DNA of 64,000 nt, taken from positions 744,001-808,000 of the forward strand of contig JAYMNP010000001.1 of the NCBI GenBank assembly GCA_036941025.1, given 5' to 3'. Below the pieces are notes generated by a model. It was not told the DNA's origin. It ran no database searches and saw only the letters and a program-made list of their open reading frames with translations. Made by a program: the position numbers and the translations under genes. The DNA comes from Lachnospiraceae bacterium JLR.KK002 (lineage in GTDB: Bacteria; Bacillota; Clostridia; Lachnospirales; Lachnospiraceae). Of this stretch, positions 1 through 8,876 are shown piece after piece; within the stretch, counting starts at the first letter, position 1; every line of letters starts with the position of its first letter.

Positions 1-439
1 GGAGGCTGGAAGAACCCAGAAGTCCGCTTACGTTGTCTGCTTTCTGTCTGGCGCCGATTTCATTGATACAGCCAATCATGTACAGAGCCTGTTCCTTATT
101 CCGTACCACATAGCCCCGGCAGTTAATCCAGACAGGCTGTCCATCCAGATCCAGCCAGCGGTATTCCAGATTGTGAAAACTGCGTTCTCCGGCCAGCAGC
201 TCGTTCAAATCCTCCTGTAACGGCTCTAAATCCGGAGGATAGACAAACAGTCCGTGGGTGCGCACCACATCCCGAAAGGTGTTATCCGGAATGGAAAAAC
301 GCTGTTTGGCATGGGGGGATATATAATAAAAATCATTGATAAAATCATAGACATACAGGTAATCGTCCATGCATGGGTGCAGCAGGTTGATGACGTTGCA
401 GAGCTGTTCTACGGTAATTTCCTGAAAATTTCGCTCCAA
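1..439 (-). CDS. PAS-domain signalling protein, N-terminal part (runs off window)
   Basis: The reverse strand is open from the window edge up to a TTG start at 437-439. That start has AGGAGG eight bases upstream; an ATG at 444-446 is in another frame. The 146 visible residues begin LERNFQEITVEQLCNVINLL and contain a PAS-like stretch (YVYDFINDFYYISPHAKQRF, then FHNLEYRWLDLDGQPVWINC and a terminal MIGCINEIGARQKAD linker). In gut Clostridia this arrangement usually precedes GGDEF or GGDEF-EAL output domains, which would make it a cyclic-di-GMP enzyme. The output domain lies outside the window, so that part is inference. It is co-oriented with htpG, from which a terminator separates it. Confidence 0.72.
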   Translation of the reverse strand, partial: MERNFQEITVEQLCNVINLLHPCMDDYLYVYDFINDFYYISPHAKQRFSIPDNTFRDVVRTHGLFVYPPDLEPLQEDLNELLAGERSFHNLEYRWLDLDGQPVWINCRGYVVRNKEQALYMIGCINEIGARQKADNVSGLLGSSSL

Positions 440-677
440 TTTTCATTCCTCCTGTAAAAATTTTCCTTTTCGTTCTATTCAAAACAGTTATCTCTATTAT
501 ATTTGATATTTTTGTGAAATGCAACAGCTATTTATGCACAAAAACCGTATGCAAACAGCAGATTGTACAAAAATCTGCTGTCTGAGAAAGGAATGGGTTC
601 CGGAACAAAGCAGACAGATTCGATGCAGCTTTCCACTTTCACGTATTAGTGTGACAAGGTCTTTCCTGTAGAAAAAT

Positions 678-712
678 GTAAAAACCCCATCACAGAGGGA
701 TGGGATTTTTAC
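678..712 (-). terminator. Rho-independent terminator of htpG
   Basis: Two 14-base arms, 678-691 and 699-712, pair with one G-T wobble around a 7-base loop. On the reverse strand the right-hand arm ends in a T run. It lies 29 bases past the htpG stop. The A/T runs on both sides could make it bidirectional. Confidence 0.85.
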
Positions 713-740
713 GTGTAACAAAGCATGTTTGCCCTGTAAG

Positions 741-2816
741 TTATTTTGCCAGAAGCATCATAATCTGATTGCTTCTTGATACAAATTTGCTCATGGCTTC
801 TGTGGACAGAGGATGGTTGCTCAGCACAGCCAGATCGTAAAGCTGTTCGCAGAACACAGGTACATGTTCGGAGTCTTTGTTGTTCAGGATGTACTGTACC
901 AGTTCATTGCCGGTATTTAATACCAGTGTCTGGTCTCCTCCGAACATGGAAGCATCCATGCCCGCCATACCGTACATTTTCATCATATCCTGCATTCTCC
1001 GTCCTTCTTCTGAGAGGGTGATGACAGAGGCAATATCTGCATTTTTCAGTTTTTCCACGGAAACGTTCAGGGTTTCATTGCCAAGGGCTTTGCGGAAGGT
1101 TTCCGTCAGGGACTCTTTCGCCTCTTTCAGTTCTTCTTCGGAAACTTCTTCTTTCAGAGATTCCGTTAAATCTGCGTCAATGCGGACAAATCTGATTTTC
1201 TCATTTCTGCGCTCCAGCTGAGTGATGAAGGAGGTATCAATATTATGGTCCAGAATTACCGCATCCATGCCCTGTTCTTTGAACATGTTAATGTACTGTC
1301 CCTGCTGCTGAACATCTGTCACATAGTAAACAGGTCTGCGGGTGTCTTTTTCTTCTGCTTCGGAATTATCTGTCTGTTCCGTTTCAGAGGAATCATCTGC
1401 CTGTTCCCCTTCTGAAGAAGCGTCAGCTTCCGCATCTTCCACTTTCAGGCATTCCGGAAGGGTCAGGTATTTGTCTTCCAGGTTCTTAAAGAGAATGTAA
1501 TCGTTCATTTTATCGCAGAATTTTTCATCTTTCAGGCAGCCGAATTTGATAAATGGGCTGATGTCATCCCAGTATTTTTCGTAGGATTCCTTATCGGTTT
1601 TGCACATGCCGCTCAGTTTGTCCGCTACCTTTTTGGTGATGTAATCTGAAATCTTCTGAACAAAGCCGTCGTTCTGCAGTGCGCTTCTGGACACATTCAG
1701 AGGCAGATCCGGGCAGTCGATAACGCCTTTTAACAGCATCAGGAATTCCGGAATGACTTCTTTGATGTTGTCGGCGATAAATACCTGGTTGTTGTACAGT
1801 TTGATGGTTCCCTCAATGGAATCGTATTCCGTGTTGATTTTCGGGAAATACAGAATTCCTTTCAAATTAAAGGGATAGTCCATGTTCAGATGAATCCAGA
1901 ACAGAGGCTCTTTGTAATCCTGGAATACTTTCCGGTAGAAGGTTTTGTATTCTTCGTCGGTACATTCGTTGGGATGTTTGCTCCAGAGGGGATGGGTATC
2001 GTTTAAGGCCACCGGACGTTTTACAATTTTGGCTTTTTCTGTCCGAGGGGATACCTCCACCTGTTCTTTGGTTCCGTCTTCCTGTTCTTTTTCCTCAAAT
2101 CTGGCTTCTTCCACGATAGTCTCAATGACAGTATCTTTTTCCGTTACCTCATCGGCAGGGATGGTCTCGTATTCAGGTTCGGCATTTTCTTTTTCCAGGT
2201 AAATCGGGGTGGGCATGAAAGAGCAGTATTTCTCAATAACCTCCCTTGCCCGGTATTCATTGGCGAACTCCAGGCAGTCTTCGTTCAGGAACAGGGTAAT
2301 TTCCGTTCCAACGGTATCTTTAGAGCCGTCGGACATGTCAAATTCTGTGCCTCCGTCGCATTCCCAGTGAACCGGAACCGCGTCTTTCTGCCAGGAAAGA
2401 GAGTCAATGTGCACTGCGTCCGCCACCATGAAAGCAGAGTAGAAGCCCAGTCCGAAATGGCCGATAATCTGTTCTTCGCTGGCCTTGTCCTTGTATTTTT
2501 CCAGGAAATCCGTAGCGCCGGAAAAAGCAATCTGGTTGATGTATTCTTCCACTTCGTCGGCAGTCATGCCAAGACCGTTATCAATGAATTTCAGTGTTTT
2601 TTCCTCCGGGTTTACCACAATGCGGATTTTTGGCTCAAAATCCTGAGGCAGGTCGTATTCCCCCATCAAATCCAGCTTTTTTAACTTGGTAATGGCGTCG
2701 CACCCGTTGGAAATCAGTTCCCGGTAGAAAATGTCATGGTCAGAATACAGCCATTTTTTTATAATAGGAAAAATGTTGTCACTGTTAATGGAAAGGTTTC
2801 CATGTCTGTTGCTCAT
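741..2816 (-). CDS. htpG: Molecular chaperone HtpG (bacterial Hsp90)
   Basis: This is a cytoplasmic ATP-dependent chaperone of 691 residues. The N-terminal GHKL ATPase shows ELISNGCDAITK (N-box; the usual second Asn is Cys here), FIDNGLGMT, and the lid glycines GHFGLGFYSAFMVAD. The middle domain has the catalytic-loop region NVSRSALQND, and the C-terminal dimerisation region follows. Two acidic or charged insertions, near residues 225-260 and 460-495 (the second is almost all Glu, Asp and Ser), lengthen it relative to E. coli HtpG (624). The ATG has AAGGAG ten bases upstream. Control is by a sigma-A promoter and a CIRCE operator upstream, so HrcA repression is expected. Confidence 0.97.
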   Translation of the reverse strand: MSNRHGNLSINSDNIFPIIKKWLYSDHDIFYRELISNGCDAITKLKKLDLMGEYDLPQDFEPKIRIVVNPEEKTLKFIDNGLGMTADEVEEYINQIAFSGATDFLEKYKDKASEEQIIGHFGLGFYSAFMVADAVHIDSLSWQKDAVPVHWECDGGTEFDMSDGSKDTVGTEITLFLNEDCLEFANEYRAREVIEKYCSFMPTPIYLEKENAEPEYETIPADEVTEKDTVIETIVEEARFEEKEQEDGTKEQVEVSPRTEKAKIVKRPVALNDTHPLWSKHPNECTDEEYKTFYRKVFQDYKEPLFWIHLNMDYPFNLKGILYFPKINTEYDSIEGTIKLYNNQVFIADNIKEVIPEFLMLLKGVIDCPDLPLNVSRSALQNDGFVQKISDYITKKVADKLSGMCKTDKESYEKYWDDISPFIKFGCLKDEKFCDKMNDYILFKNLEDKYLTLPECLKVEDAEADASSEGEQADDSSETEQTDNSEAEEKDTRRPVYYVTDVQQQGQYINMFKEQGMDAVILDHNIDTSFITQLERRNEKIRFVRIDADLTESLKEEVSEEELKEAKESLTETFRKALGNETLNVSVEKLKNADIASVITLSEEGRRMQDMMKMYGMAGMDASMFGGDQTLVLNTGNELVQYILNNKDSEHVPVFCEQLYDLAVLSNHPLSTEAMSKFVSRSNQIMMLLAK

Positions 2817-2868
2817 AATGATTACACTCCTTTATTGTTTTCTATGCAAAAATTATAACCCGAAATAG

Positions 2869-2897
2869 ATTGTAATCCCTGATTTTTAAAAAGTCAA
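2869..2897 (-). promoter_or_regulatory. sigma-A type promoter of htpG
   Basis: On the reverse strand, TTGACT (2892-2897) is followed by a 17-base spacer and TACAAT (2869-2874). A start site near 2862 would give a leader of about 45 bases. Confidence 0.8.
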
Positions 2898-2904
2898 CAG
2901 AAAA

Positions 2905-2931
2905 TTAGCACTCTTTTTAAATGAGTGCTAA
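2905..2931. promoter_or_regulatory. CIRCE operator (HrcA binding site) of htpG
   Basis: Arms TTAGCACTC (2905-2913) and GAGTGCTAA (2923-2931) are separated by exactly nine bases, a perfect match to the CIRCE consensus. It sits just upstream of the htpG -35 box rather than over the start site. A weak forward promoter (TTCCAT at 3001, 17 bases, TATACT at 3024) could serve the divergent gene. Confidence 0.95.
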
Positions 2932-3077
2932 CAAAATGAGGAAAACCCGGAAAAATCAGGGGTTTGGACAATTATTAAAAGTTTATAAACAAAATAATAC
3001 TTCCATGAAAGCTCTGTTTTGTTTATACTGTAACCAGGAATCGGAAGAATTTTCATGAATGCAAAGGAGAAAAAGGG

Positions 3078-4190
3078 ATGTGGATGTTGATTTTGGGAGC
3101 TTTGCTCCTGGGAACACTGTTGGGGATTGTGTATCTTGCGAGCAGATTTTCCGGATTTTCTGTGGTGAGCAAGTGGGCGGGGAAGGGGAAATTTTTTCGG
3201 TTTGTGCCGGGGCTTATTCCTGTTCTGCTGATTCTTGGGGGCACAGGTCTGGCTCTGGGGCCCATCAATGGAGAAATCTGTATCCTGCACATGGTGGTAA
3301 TCTGGCTGCTGTGCGACGGAATCAGCCGTCTGCTGGAAAAGATGCGGAGGAAAGAGTTTTTGAGATATTATGCCGGCGTCGCGGCAGTGGTCATCACGGC
3401 GGCGTATCTTTCCTGGGGCTGGTACCAGGCGAATCATGTCTGGCGCAAAGAGTATACGCTGGCGACGGAGAAACAGGTGGGAAGACTGCGGGTGGTACAG
3501 TTTGCAGATTCCCATGTGGGAAATATCCTTTACGGGGAAAAATTTGCGGAGCAGGTAAAAGCCATACAGTCTGAAGAACCGGATATTGTGGTGATAACAG
3601 GGGACTATATAGATGACGATACTTCAAAACCGGATATGGTTGCCGCATGTGAGGCTCTGGGCACTCTGAAAACAACTTATGGGGTGTATTATGTGTTCGG
3701 GAACCATGACAGGGGGTATTACGGTCCGGAGTACCGGGGCTACAGCGGGGAGGATCTGATCGCGGAGCTGGAGAAAAATCATGTGACGGTGCTTCAGGAC
3801 GATGTGGCGGAACTGGACGACCGTTTTTATCTGATTGGAAGGCAGGACCGTTCCGGAGACGGTCAGGGAGGAGGAAGGGCTTCCATGAAAGAACTGACCG
3901 AAGGGCTGGATTTGGAAAAATACAGTATCGTTCTGGATCATCAGCCTCATGATTATGAAAATCAGGCGGCAGCAGGAGTGAACCTGGTGCTGTCCGGACA
4001 TACCCATGGAGGCCAGCTGTTCCCATTTAATCATATGGGGGAATGGACGGGGATTGATGATAAAACTTATGGTCTGGAACGACGGGAAAATACGGATTTT
4101 ATTGTAACCTCCGGAATTTCCGACTGGGCCATTAAATTTAAAACCGGGTGCAGGTCGGAGTATGTGGTGATTGATATACAGGGAAGATAA
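3078..4190 (+). CDS. Membrane-anchored metallophosphoesterase (YkuE/YaeI-like)
   Basis: Calcineurin-like phosphoesterase of 370 residues. Hydrophobic segments at about residues 2-22, 42-60, 67-84 and 98-116 anchor it in the membrane. The metal-binding motifs follow in order: FADSHVG (about 143), TGDYIDDD (about 174), FGNHDRGYYG (about 206) and SGHTHGGQLFP (about 308). The family includes UDP-diacylglucosamine pyrophosphatase-like and YkuE-type enzymes; the substrate here is unknown. The ATG is preceded by GGAGAAAAAGGG. A histidine kinase starts 12 bases downstream, suggesting co-transcription. Confidence 0.88.
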   Translation: MWMLILGALLLGTLLGIVYLASRFSGFSVVSKWAGKGKFFRFVPGLIPVLLILGGTGLALGPINGEICILHMVVIWLLCDGISRLLEKMRRKEFLRYYAGVAAVVITAAYLSWGWYQANHVWRKEYTLATEKQVGRLRVVQFADSHVGNILYGEKFAEQVKAIQSEEPDIVVITGDYIDDDTSKPDMVAACEALGTLKTTYGVYYVFGNHDRGYYGPEYRGYSGEDLIAELEKNHVTVLQDDVAELDDRFYLIGRQDRSGDGQGGGRASMKELTEGLDLEKYSIVLDHQPHDYENQAAAGVNLVLSGHTHGGQLFPFNHMGEWTGIDDKTYGLERRENTDFIVTSGISDWAIKFKTGCRSEYVVIDIQGR

Positions 4191-4202
4191 CAGGAGGTTT
4201 TT

Positions 4203-5507
4203 ATGTATGCGCTGATAACAAATATTATTAACAATGTGTTTCATGGAATCTGGTTCTGCTGTATTCTGCTGGAGCCGAAATACAGCCGGAAAAAGTCAGC
4301 GGTAATTGCAGCCGGTACAACGGTGTTTTTTCAGGGTGTTGTACTGGCCATGCGGTATTTTATGGCAGATATGCCTTACGGAGACACCGGTATCATGCTG
4401 CGGTATCTGGCAGGATATTTCCTTGCCATGTTTATTTTTGGTGGAATGTATATTTTCTGCCTTTCCGCATCCCATCCAGTGAAATCCCTGTTTCTGGTTT
4501 CGGCTTATTTCTGTCTCTGGACATTGATTTATCTTACGGTTTCCGTTGTCACAAGAACCACTTCCGGCGCGGGAAACTGGGAAATCTGGCTGCTCCGCAT
4601 CGGGCTGAACGTATGTTTTCTGTTGTTATATTATGGAATTTTCCGGAAACGCCTGCTGCGCGTGTATCAGAGTGTACGGAGCGGTTACGGGACGGTTGCC
4701 GCTATTTCCATTATGGCGTTTGTTATCATGACGCTTTTGATTATCTATAATGACAATATGAAAAACAGGGATCAGCTTTATCTTGTGATTCTGTTTTTAC
4801 TGTGCGGCTTTATGGCGGCAGTGTATATTCTGCTGTTTCTTTTTATTGCTCAGTCAGACCAGGCATACCATTTAAAACAGATGCAGTTTCATGAAAAGTT
4901 TCTGATGGCCCAGATTGAATCTTATGAAGAAATGAAACAGAGCATAAAGCGTACAAGGCATGATTTCAGGCACCATAACCTGGTGGTGGCAGAATACGCA
5001 AGAAACAGGGATTATCAGGGAATCCTGACTTATTTGCAGGAATACGATGACAGAGAAGCGGAAACGTATGCCAGTACTTACTGTGAAAACCATGCTGTCA
5101 ACAACGTGGTTTCAGCTTATGCGGACCGGGCGGAGCAGAATCATATCAGGATGCGTGCGGATATCCGGCTGGGTGAAGTAAAAGGAATTTCAGATTATGA
5201 TCTGGTGTCCATGTTTGCAAATATCCTGGAGAATGCTCTGGAGGCCTGCGGTACTGCAGAAAACCGGCCTTGGATTCATATTTTTGCAGAACAGAAGGGG
5301 AAAAAACTGGTTCTTGTGTGCAAAAATACCTGTAAAAGGGATGTTATATTTGAAGACGGTCTGCCCAGAAACAGAGAGCACGATGGAGTGGGTGTGGAAA
5401 GTATCCTGAATTCTGCCAGGCGGTACGGCGGAGATGCGGATTTTTCTGTCTCCGGAGATGTTTTTATCTGCCGCGTGATACTGAATAATTTACAGCCAAA
5501 GGGTTGA
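4203..5507 (+). CDS. Sensor histidine kinase, GHKL/AgrC type
   Basis: 434 residues. Five or six membrane helices occupy about residues 1-225. A dimerisation/phosphoacceptor segment with TRHDFRHHNLVV (about 253-264, the H-box) and a GHKL ATPase follow. The N-box is MFANILENALEAC (about 337) and the G2 segment is GVGVESILN (about 398). The architecture matches AgrC/NatK kinases that act with LytTR response regulators. No regulator is adjacent; LytTR regulators lie at 40.9, 43.9 and 63.9 kb, and pairing cannot be deduced. AGGAGG precedes the ATG. Confidence 0.9.
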   Translation: MYALITNIINNVFHGIWFCCILLEPKYSRKKSAVIAAGTTVFFQGVVLAMRYFMADMPYGDTGIMLRYLAGYFLAMFIFGGMYIFCLSASHPVKSLFLVSAYFCLWTLIYLTVSVVTRTTSGAGNWEIWLLRIGLNVCFLLLYYGIFRKRLLRVYQSVRSGYGTVAAISIMAFVIMTLLIIYNDNMKNRDQLYLVILFLLCGFMAAVYILLFLFIAQSDQAYHLKQMQFHEKFLMAQIESYEEMKQSIKRTRHDFRHHNLVVAEYARNRDYQGILTYLQEYDDREAETYASTYCENHAVNNVVSAYADRAEQNHIRMRADIRLGEVKGISDYDLVSMFANILENALEACGTAENRPWIHIFAEQKGKKLVLVCKNTCKRDVIFEDGLPRNREHDGVGVESILNSARRYGGDADFSVSGDVFICRVILNNLQPKG

Positions 5508-5611
5508 CCGGAAGAAAAAGGAAAGGTAAAATAGCAGTTAAAACGTATGTTTTTCTTTACAGGAAATATAAGGTCAGGCGAAAGCGTGAAAAAGACAGGA
5601 GTGTACCGGTT

Positions 5612-6958
5612 ATGTCAGAGCAGATAAAGGGCAGTATGGTAACGGGGAATCCTACCAGGGCTTTAATTGGATTTACACTGCCCATGGTGGCGGGGAACCT
5701 GTTCCAGCAGTTTTATAATATTATGGATTCTGTGATTGTGGGAAATGTGGTGGGCGAGGAAGCGCTGGCGGCAGTGGGGGCTTCCACCGCCATTACCATG
5801 ATGTTCGTTATGGTGGCCATGGGAACGGGAATCGGCTGTTCCGTGGTGATTTCCCAGCTGTTCGGGGCAAAGAAGCTGGAAGAAATGAAAACCGCCATTT
5901 CCACCGCATTATTGTCCATTCTGGGATTCAGCATTTTGCTGAGTATTCTCGGACTGGTGATTAACAGAAGTCTGATGAACCTGATGGGAACGCCGGAAAA
6001 TATTTTCGAGGATGCGGCGGAATATATGCAGATTTATTTTTTCGGCTTCGTATTTCTGTTTTTGTACAATGCATTTTCGGCTATTTTCAATGCGCTGGGA
6101 GATTCAAAAAAGCCGCTGATGTTTCTGATTTTTTCTTCCCTTTTGAATATCGGGCTGGATTTGTATTTTGTGGCGGAGCTGCATATGGGAGTGGCGGGAG
6201 TGGCCTGGGCCACGTTGATTGCCCAGGGGATTTCCGCTCTGCTGTCTTTTGGATTCCTTATGCGGAAACTGAAAGGGATTGAGACGGAAAGCTACAGGCG
6301 CTTTGATCTGACTCTGCTGAAAAATATGGTGAAAGTGGCCATTCCAACCATTGTGCAGCAGTCCATTGTGTCGGTGGGCATGGTGCTGGTTCAGTCGGTG
6401 GTCAACCGGTTCGGCTCCACATTTCTGGCAGGTTATACGGCTGCCACAAAAATCGACGGAATTGCCATTGTCCCCATGGTGGCTGTGGGGAATGCAACCT
6501 CCACCTACGTGGCTCAGAACATGGGGGCAAGGAAACCGGAACGGATTGGGCAGGGTTACCGGATCTGCCTGATGATGGCGGCGGGAATTGGACTCACCAT
6601 TGCGGTGATTCTGCATTTTGCCGGAAATGGATTTGTGGGGCTGTTTCTGGATTCTGATTCCAGCCGGGAGGCCATTGCCATTGGGGCGCAGTACCTGAGC
6701 ATCGTATCGCTGTTTTATTTTATGATGGGCCTTATGAATGTCAGCAACGGTGTGCTGCGGGGCGCGGCAGATATGGGATGGTTTCTGACCTGCAGCCTGT
6801 GTAATCTCGGCGTTCGGGTAGGGCTGACCTATGCACTGGCGGACGTTACTCATGGAATGATTATTATGTGGGCCAATCCGGCAGGCTGGGCAGTGGGCCT
6901 TGGGCTGGCGGTGTTCCGGTACTTCCAGGGAGGATGGAAGACCAGGCGGATTGTGTGA
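5612..6958 (+). CDS. MATE family multidrug/Na+ antiporter
   Basis: Inner-membrane transporter of 448 residues with about 12 hydrophobic segments and MatE hallmarks: TGNPTRALIGFTLPMVAGNLFQQ at the N-terminus, DSVIVGNVVGEEALAAVG and LGDSKKP. The reading frame is open from 5504, but the family N-terminus begins at MSEQIKGSMVTG. AGGAG lies ten bases before this ATG, so the shorter start is chosen. It follows the histidine kinase after about 100 bases. The Septu operon begins 27 bases downstream. The exported substrate is unknown. Confidence 0.9.
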   Translation: MSEQIKGSMVTGNPTRALIGFTLPMVAGNLFQQFYNIMDSVIVGNVVGEEALAAVGASTAITMMFVMVAMGTGIGCSVVISQLFGAKKLEEMKTAISTALLSILGFSILLSILGLVINRSLMNLMGTPENIFEDAAEYMQIYFFGFVFLFLYNAFSAIFNALGDSKKPLMFLIFSSLLNIGLDLYFVAELHMGVAGVAWATLIAQGISALLSFGFLMRKLKGIETESYRRFDLTLLKNMVKVAIPTIVQQSIVSVGMVLVQSVVNRFGSTFLAGYTAATKIDGIAIVPMVAVGNATSTYVAQNMGARKPERIGQGYRICLMMAAGIGLTIAVILHFAGNGFVGLFLDSDSSREAIAIGAQYLSIVSLFYFMMGLMNVSNGVLRGAADMGWFLTCSLCNLGVRVGLTYALADVTHGMIIMWANPAGWAVGLGLAVFRYFQGGWKTRRIV

Positions 6959-6985
6959 CAGAATTGTGACGGAGGTGATTTCTTA

Positions 6986-8299
6986 ATGCGGCTGCAGGAG
7001 TTGAAAATGCTGAACTTCCAGATATTCAGAGACCAGAGGTTTGTACTGAATGGAAAAAGTACAATTATTTTTGGTGTAAATGGAACAGGCAAATCGACAG
7101 TTCTTTCAGCGGTAAATTATTTAAACAGAGTGTGGATTAATCGTCTGAATCCGGCACAGGGCAGGGCGTTTATGGCATTTTCTGACGATATGATTACCAC
7201 AGGGCAGTCAGAGCTGTATATTCAGGGAGAAATTGAAATAGATGGTCTTGTATATCCATTATTAAGAATGCACGGGAAGGCAGCAAAAAATCAGAGGAAA
7301 AATGCGCCGTCTTATCACAGCGGATATTACAGGACGTTTACAGAAAATTTTGAACGGTCTTTTTTACAGAATGAATCAGCTTCCATGCCGGTTTTTGTAA
7401 ATTATGGAACAAATCGTTCCGTACTTGATATTCCGGACCGAATCAGAAAAAAGCATATATTTGACAAAGTATCAGCACTGGAACGGGCCATTGAAAATGA
7501 ACTGGATTTCCGGACTTTTTTTGAATGGTACCGGGACCAGGAGGCAAATGAAATTATTGAAGCGAGGGAGAGGGGAAATGTGGACTATAGCGATCCGTTG
7601 CTGGCATGTGTCCGTTATGCCATTGAAGCAATGATAGGAAATGTTTCCAATCTGAGAATCAGAAGAAATCCGGTAAGGATGGTGGTGGATAAATCCGGAA
7701 AAGAAATCCGGGTGGATTTACTGTCGGATGGAGAAAAATGCACCCTTGCCATGTTTGGAGATCTGGCCAGAAGGCTGGCACTGGCAAATCCGGGACTGAA
7801 AAATCCTCTGGATGGGCAGGGAATTGTGCTGATAGACGAAATTGAGCTGCATATGCACCCTTTATGGCAGAGAAAAGTGTTAAGGGTTTTGCGGGAAACC
7901 TTTCCGAATATTCAGTTTATTGTCACTACTCATTCGCCGCAGATTTTAGGAGAAGCTGACGAGCGTTATAATATTTTTGTTTTATCGGAAACAGAGGAAG
8001 GTGGATGTGAGGTCAGATATATAAAAAGAATGGATGGGTATGACAGTAATCTGATTCTTGAAAAATATATGAATACGGATTCTAAAAATGCGGCAGTAAA
8101 GGAATTAATCCGTGATATACACCGTTTTATTACTCAAAAGAAATATCCGTCTGCGGAAATTCTGCTGGACAGACTGGCAGATATTTCAGGTACCATGGAC
8201 GAGGAATATATTACAGCGGCAGGATTTTTAAAAAGGAGCAGGATACTGGATGAGAAAAATAAACAGGCAGGCGGAGCCGGAGTTTTGGACAGGGTATAA
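6986..8299 (+). CDS. ptuA: PtuA, Septu anti-phage ATPase
   Basis: AAA/ABC-like ATPase of 437 residues. Walker A is GVNGTGKS (about 30-37). The ABC-type signature is LLSDGEKCTLAMFG (about 248). Walker B is GIVLIDEIELHMHP (about 278-291), and the His switch is VTTHSPQIL. The long region between Walker A and the signature matches the RecF/OLD-like fold. The next gene encodes an HNH nuclease and overlaps by 50 bases, which together define Septu, where PtuA and PtuB form one defence complex. The ATG has GGAGGTGATTTC upstream. The identification rests on motifs plus the pair and no search was run. Confidence 0.87.
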   Translation: MRLQELKMLNFQIFRDQRFVLNGKSTIIFGVNGTGKSTVLSAVNYLNRVWINRLNPAQGRAFMAFSDDMITTGQSELYIQGEIEIDGLVYPLLRMHGKAAKNQRKNAPSYHSGYYRTFTENFERSFLQNESASMPVFVNYGTNRSVLDIPDRIRKKHIFDKVSALERAIENELDFRTFFEWYRDQEANEIIEARERGNVDYSDPLLACVRYAIEAMIGNVSNLRIRRNPVRMVVDKSGKEIRVDLLSDGEKCTLAMFGDLARRLALANPGLKNPLDGQGIVLIDEIELHMHPLWQRKVLRVLRETFPNIQFIVTTHSPQILGEADERYNIFVLSETEEGGCEVRYIKRMDGYDSNLILEKYMNTDSKNAAVKELIRDIHRFITQKKYPSAEILLDRLADISGTMDEEYITAAGFLKRSRILDEKNKQAGGAGVLDRV

Positions 8300-8876
8300 A
8301 AGGCTGCATCCCGGAGAATCATATGAAGATTTGCAAAATACAGCAGAGGGAAGCGAGCTGCGGCAGAATCTGAGAAAAAATCTGATACAATCTCAACATG
8401 GGCTGTGCGCTTACTGCTGCAAAAAAATAAATTTGGAGCATTCTCTGAACGAGCATATAAAACCAAAATCTGTATATCCAAAGGAATCCATGAATTATGA
8501 AAATCTGGTAGCTTCATGTAAAACAGAGGGGGAAAGTGCAACCTGTGGTGTGAAAAAAGAAAATAATTATGAGGAAAAATTATTTGTGTCGCCGTTAGAA
8601 GAAGAGTGTGAGAAAGAGTTTGTCTTTTATCCCAACGGTGAGATAGAAGGAACAGGGAAACGAGGAGAATATACATGCAAAGTTTTGAATTTGAATGCCT
8701 ATGAGCTGCAGAGAGCCAGAAAAGCCCAGTACAGGGTCTGTACAGCTTATCATGACGCAGAGCTGGTATTTTCCTGTTTTCTTATGCCGGACGAAGAAGG
8801 GAATCTGGAAGCATATGTTGATATGATTCAGTTTTTTTATGAAAGAGGTGACTTTGGAATACGGTATGAAACTTGA
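8250..8876 (+). CDS. ptuB: PtuB, Septu HNH endonuclease
   Basis: 208 residues of the HNH family first seen next to retrons and in Septu. The N-terminus is typical (KINRQAEPEFWTGYK). The zinc/HNH core is LCAYCCKKI (about 51-59) then NEHIKPKS (about 68-75) and NYENLVASC (about 82-90). The His of HIKPKS and the following Asn (NYENL) are the expected catalytic residues. It starts inside ptuA (50-base overlap in another frame, with AGGAGC upstream), so translation is probably coupled. Septu PtuB cleaves DNA during infection; specificity is not visible. Confidence 0.86.
   Translation: MRKINRQAEPEFWTGYKRLHPGESYEDLQNTAEGSELRQNLRKNLIQSQHGLCAYCCKKINLEHSLNEHIKPKSVYPKESMNYENLVASCKTEGESATCGVKKENNYEEKLFVSPLEEECEKEFVFYPNGEIEGTGKRGEYTCKVLNLNAYELQRARKAQYRVCTAYHDAELVFSCFLMPDEEGNLEAYVDMIQFFYERGDFGIRYET

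Noticed and set aside
497..721. 74-codon reverse ORF next to htpG
   Set aside because: It crosses the htpG terminator, has no ribosome site and no recognisable sequence.
3394..4026. 210-codon reverse ORF within the metallophosphoesterase gene
   Set aside because: Shadow of a well-supported forward gene; composition is Pro/His/Arg-rich as expected for an antisense frame.
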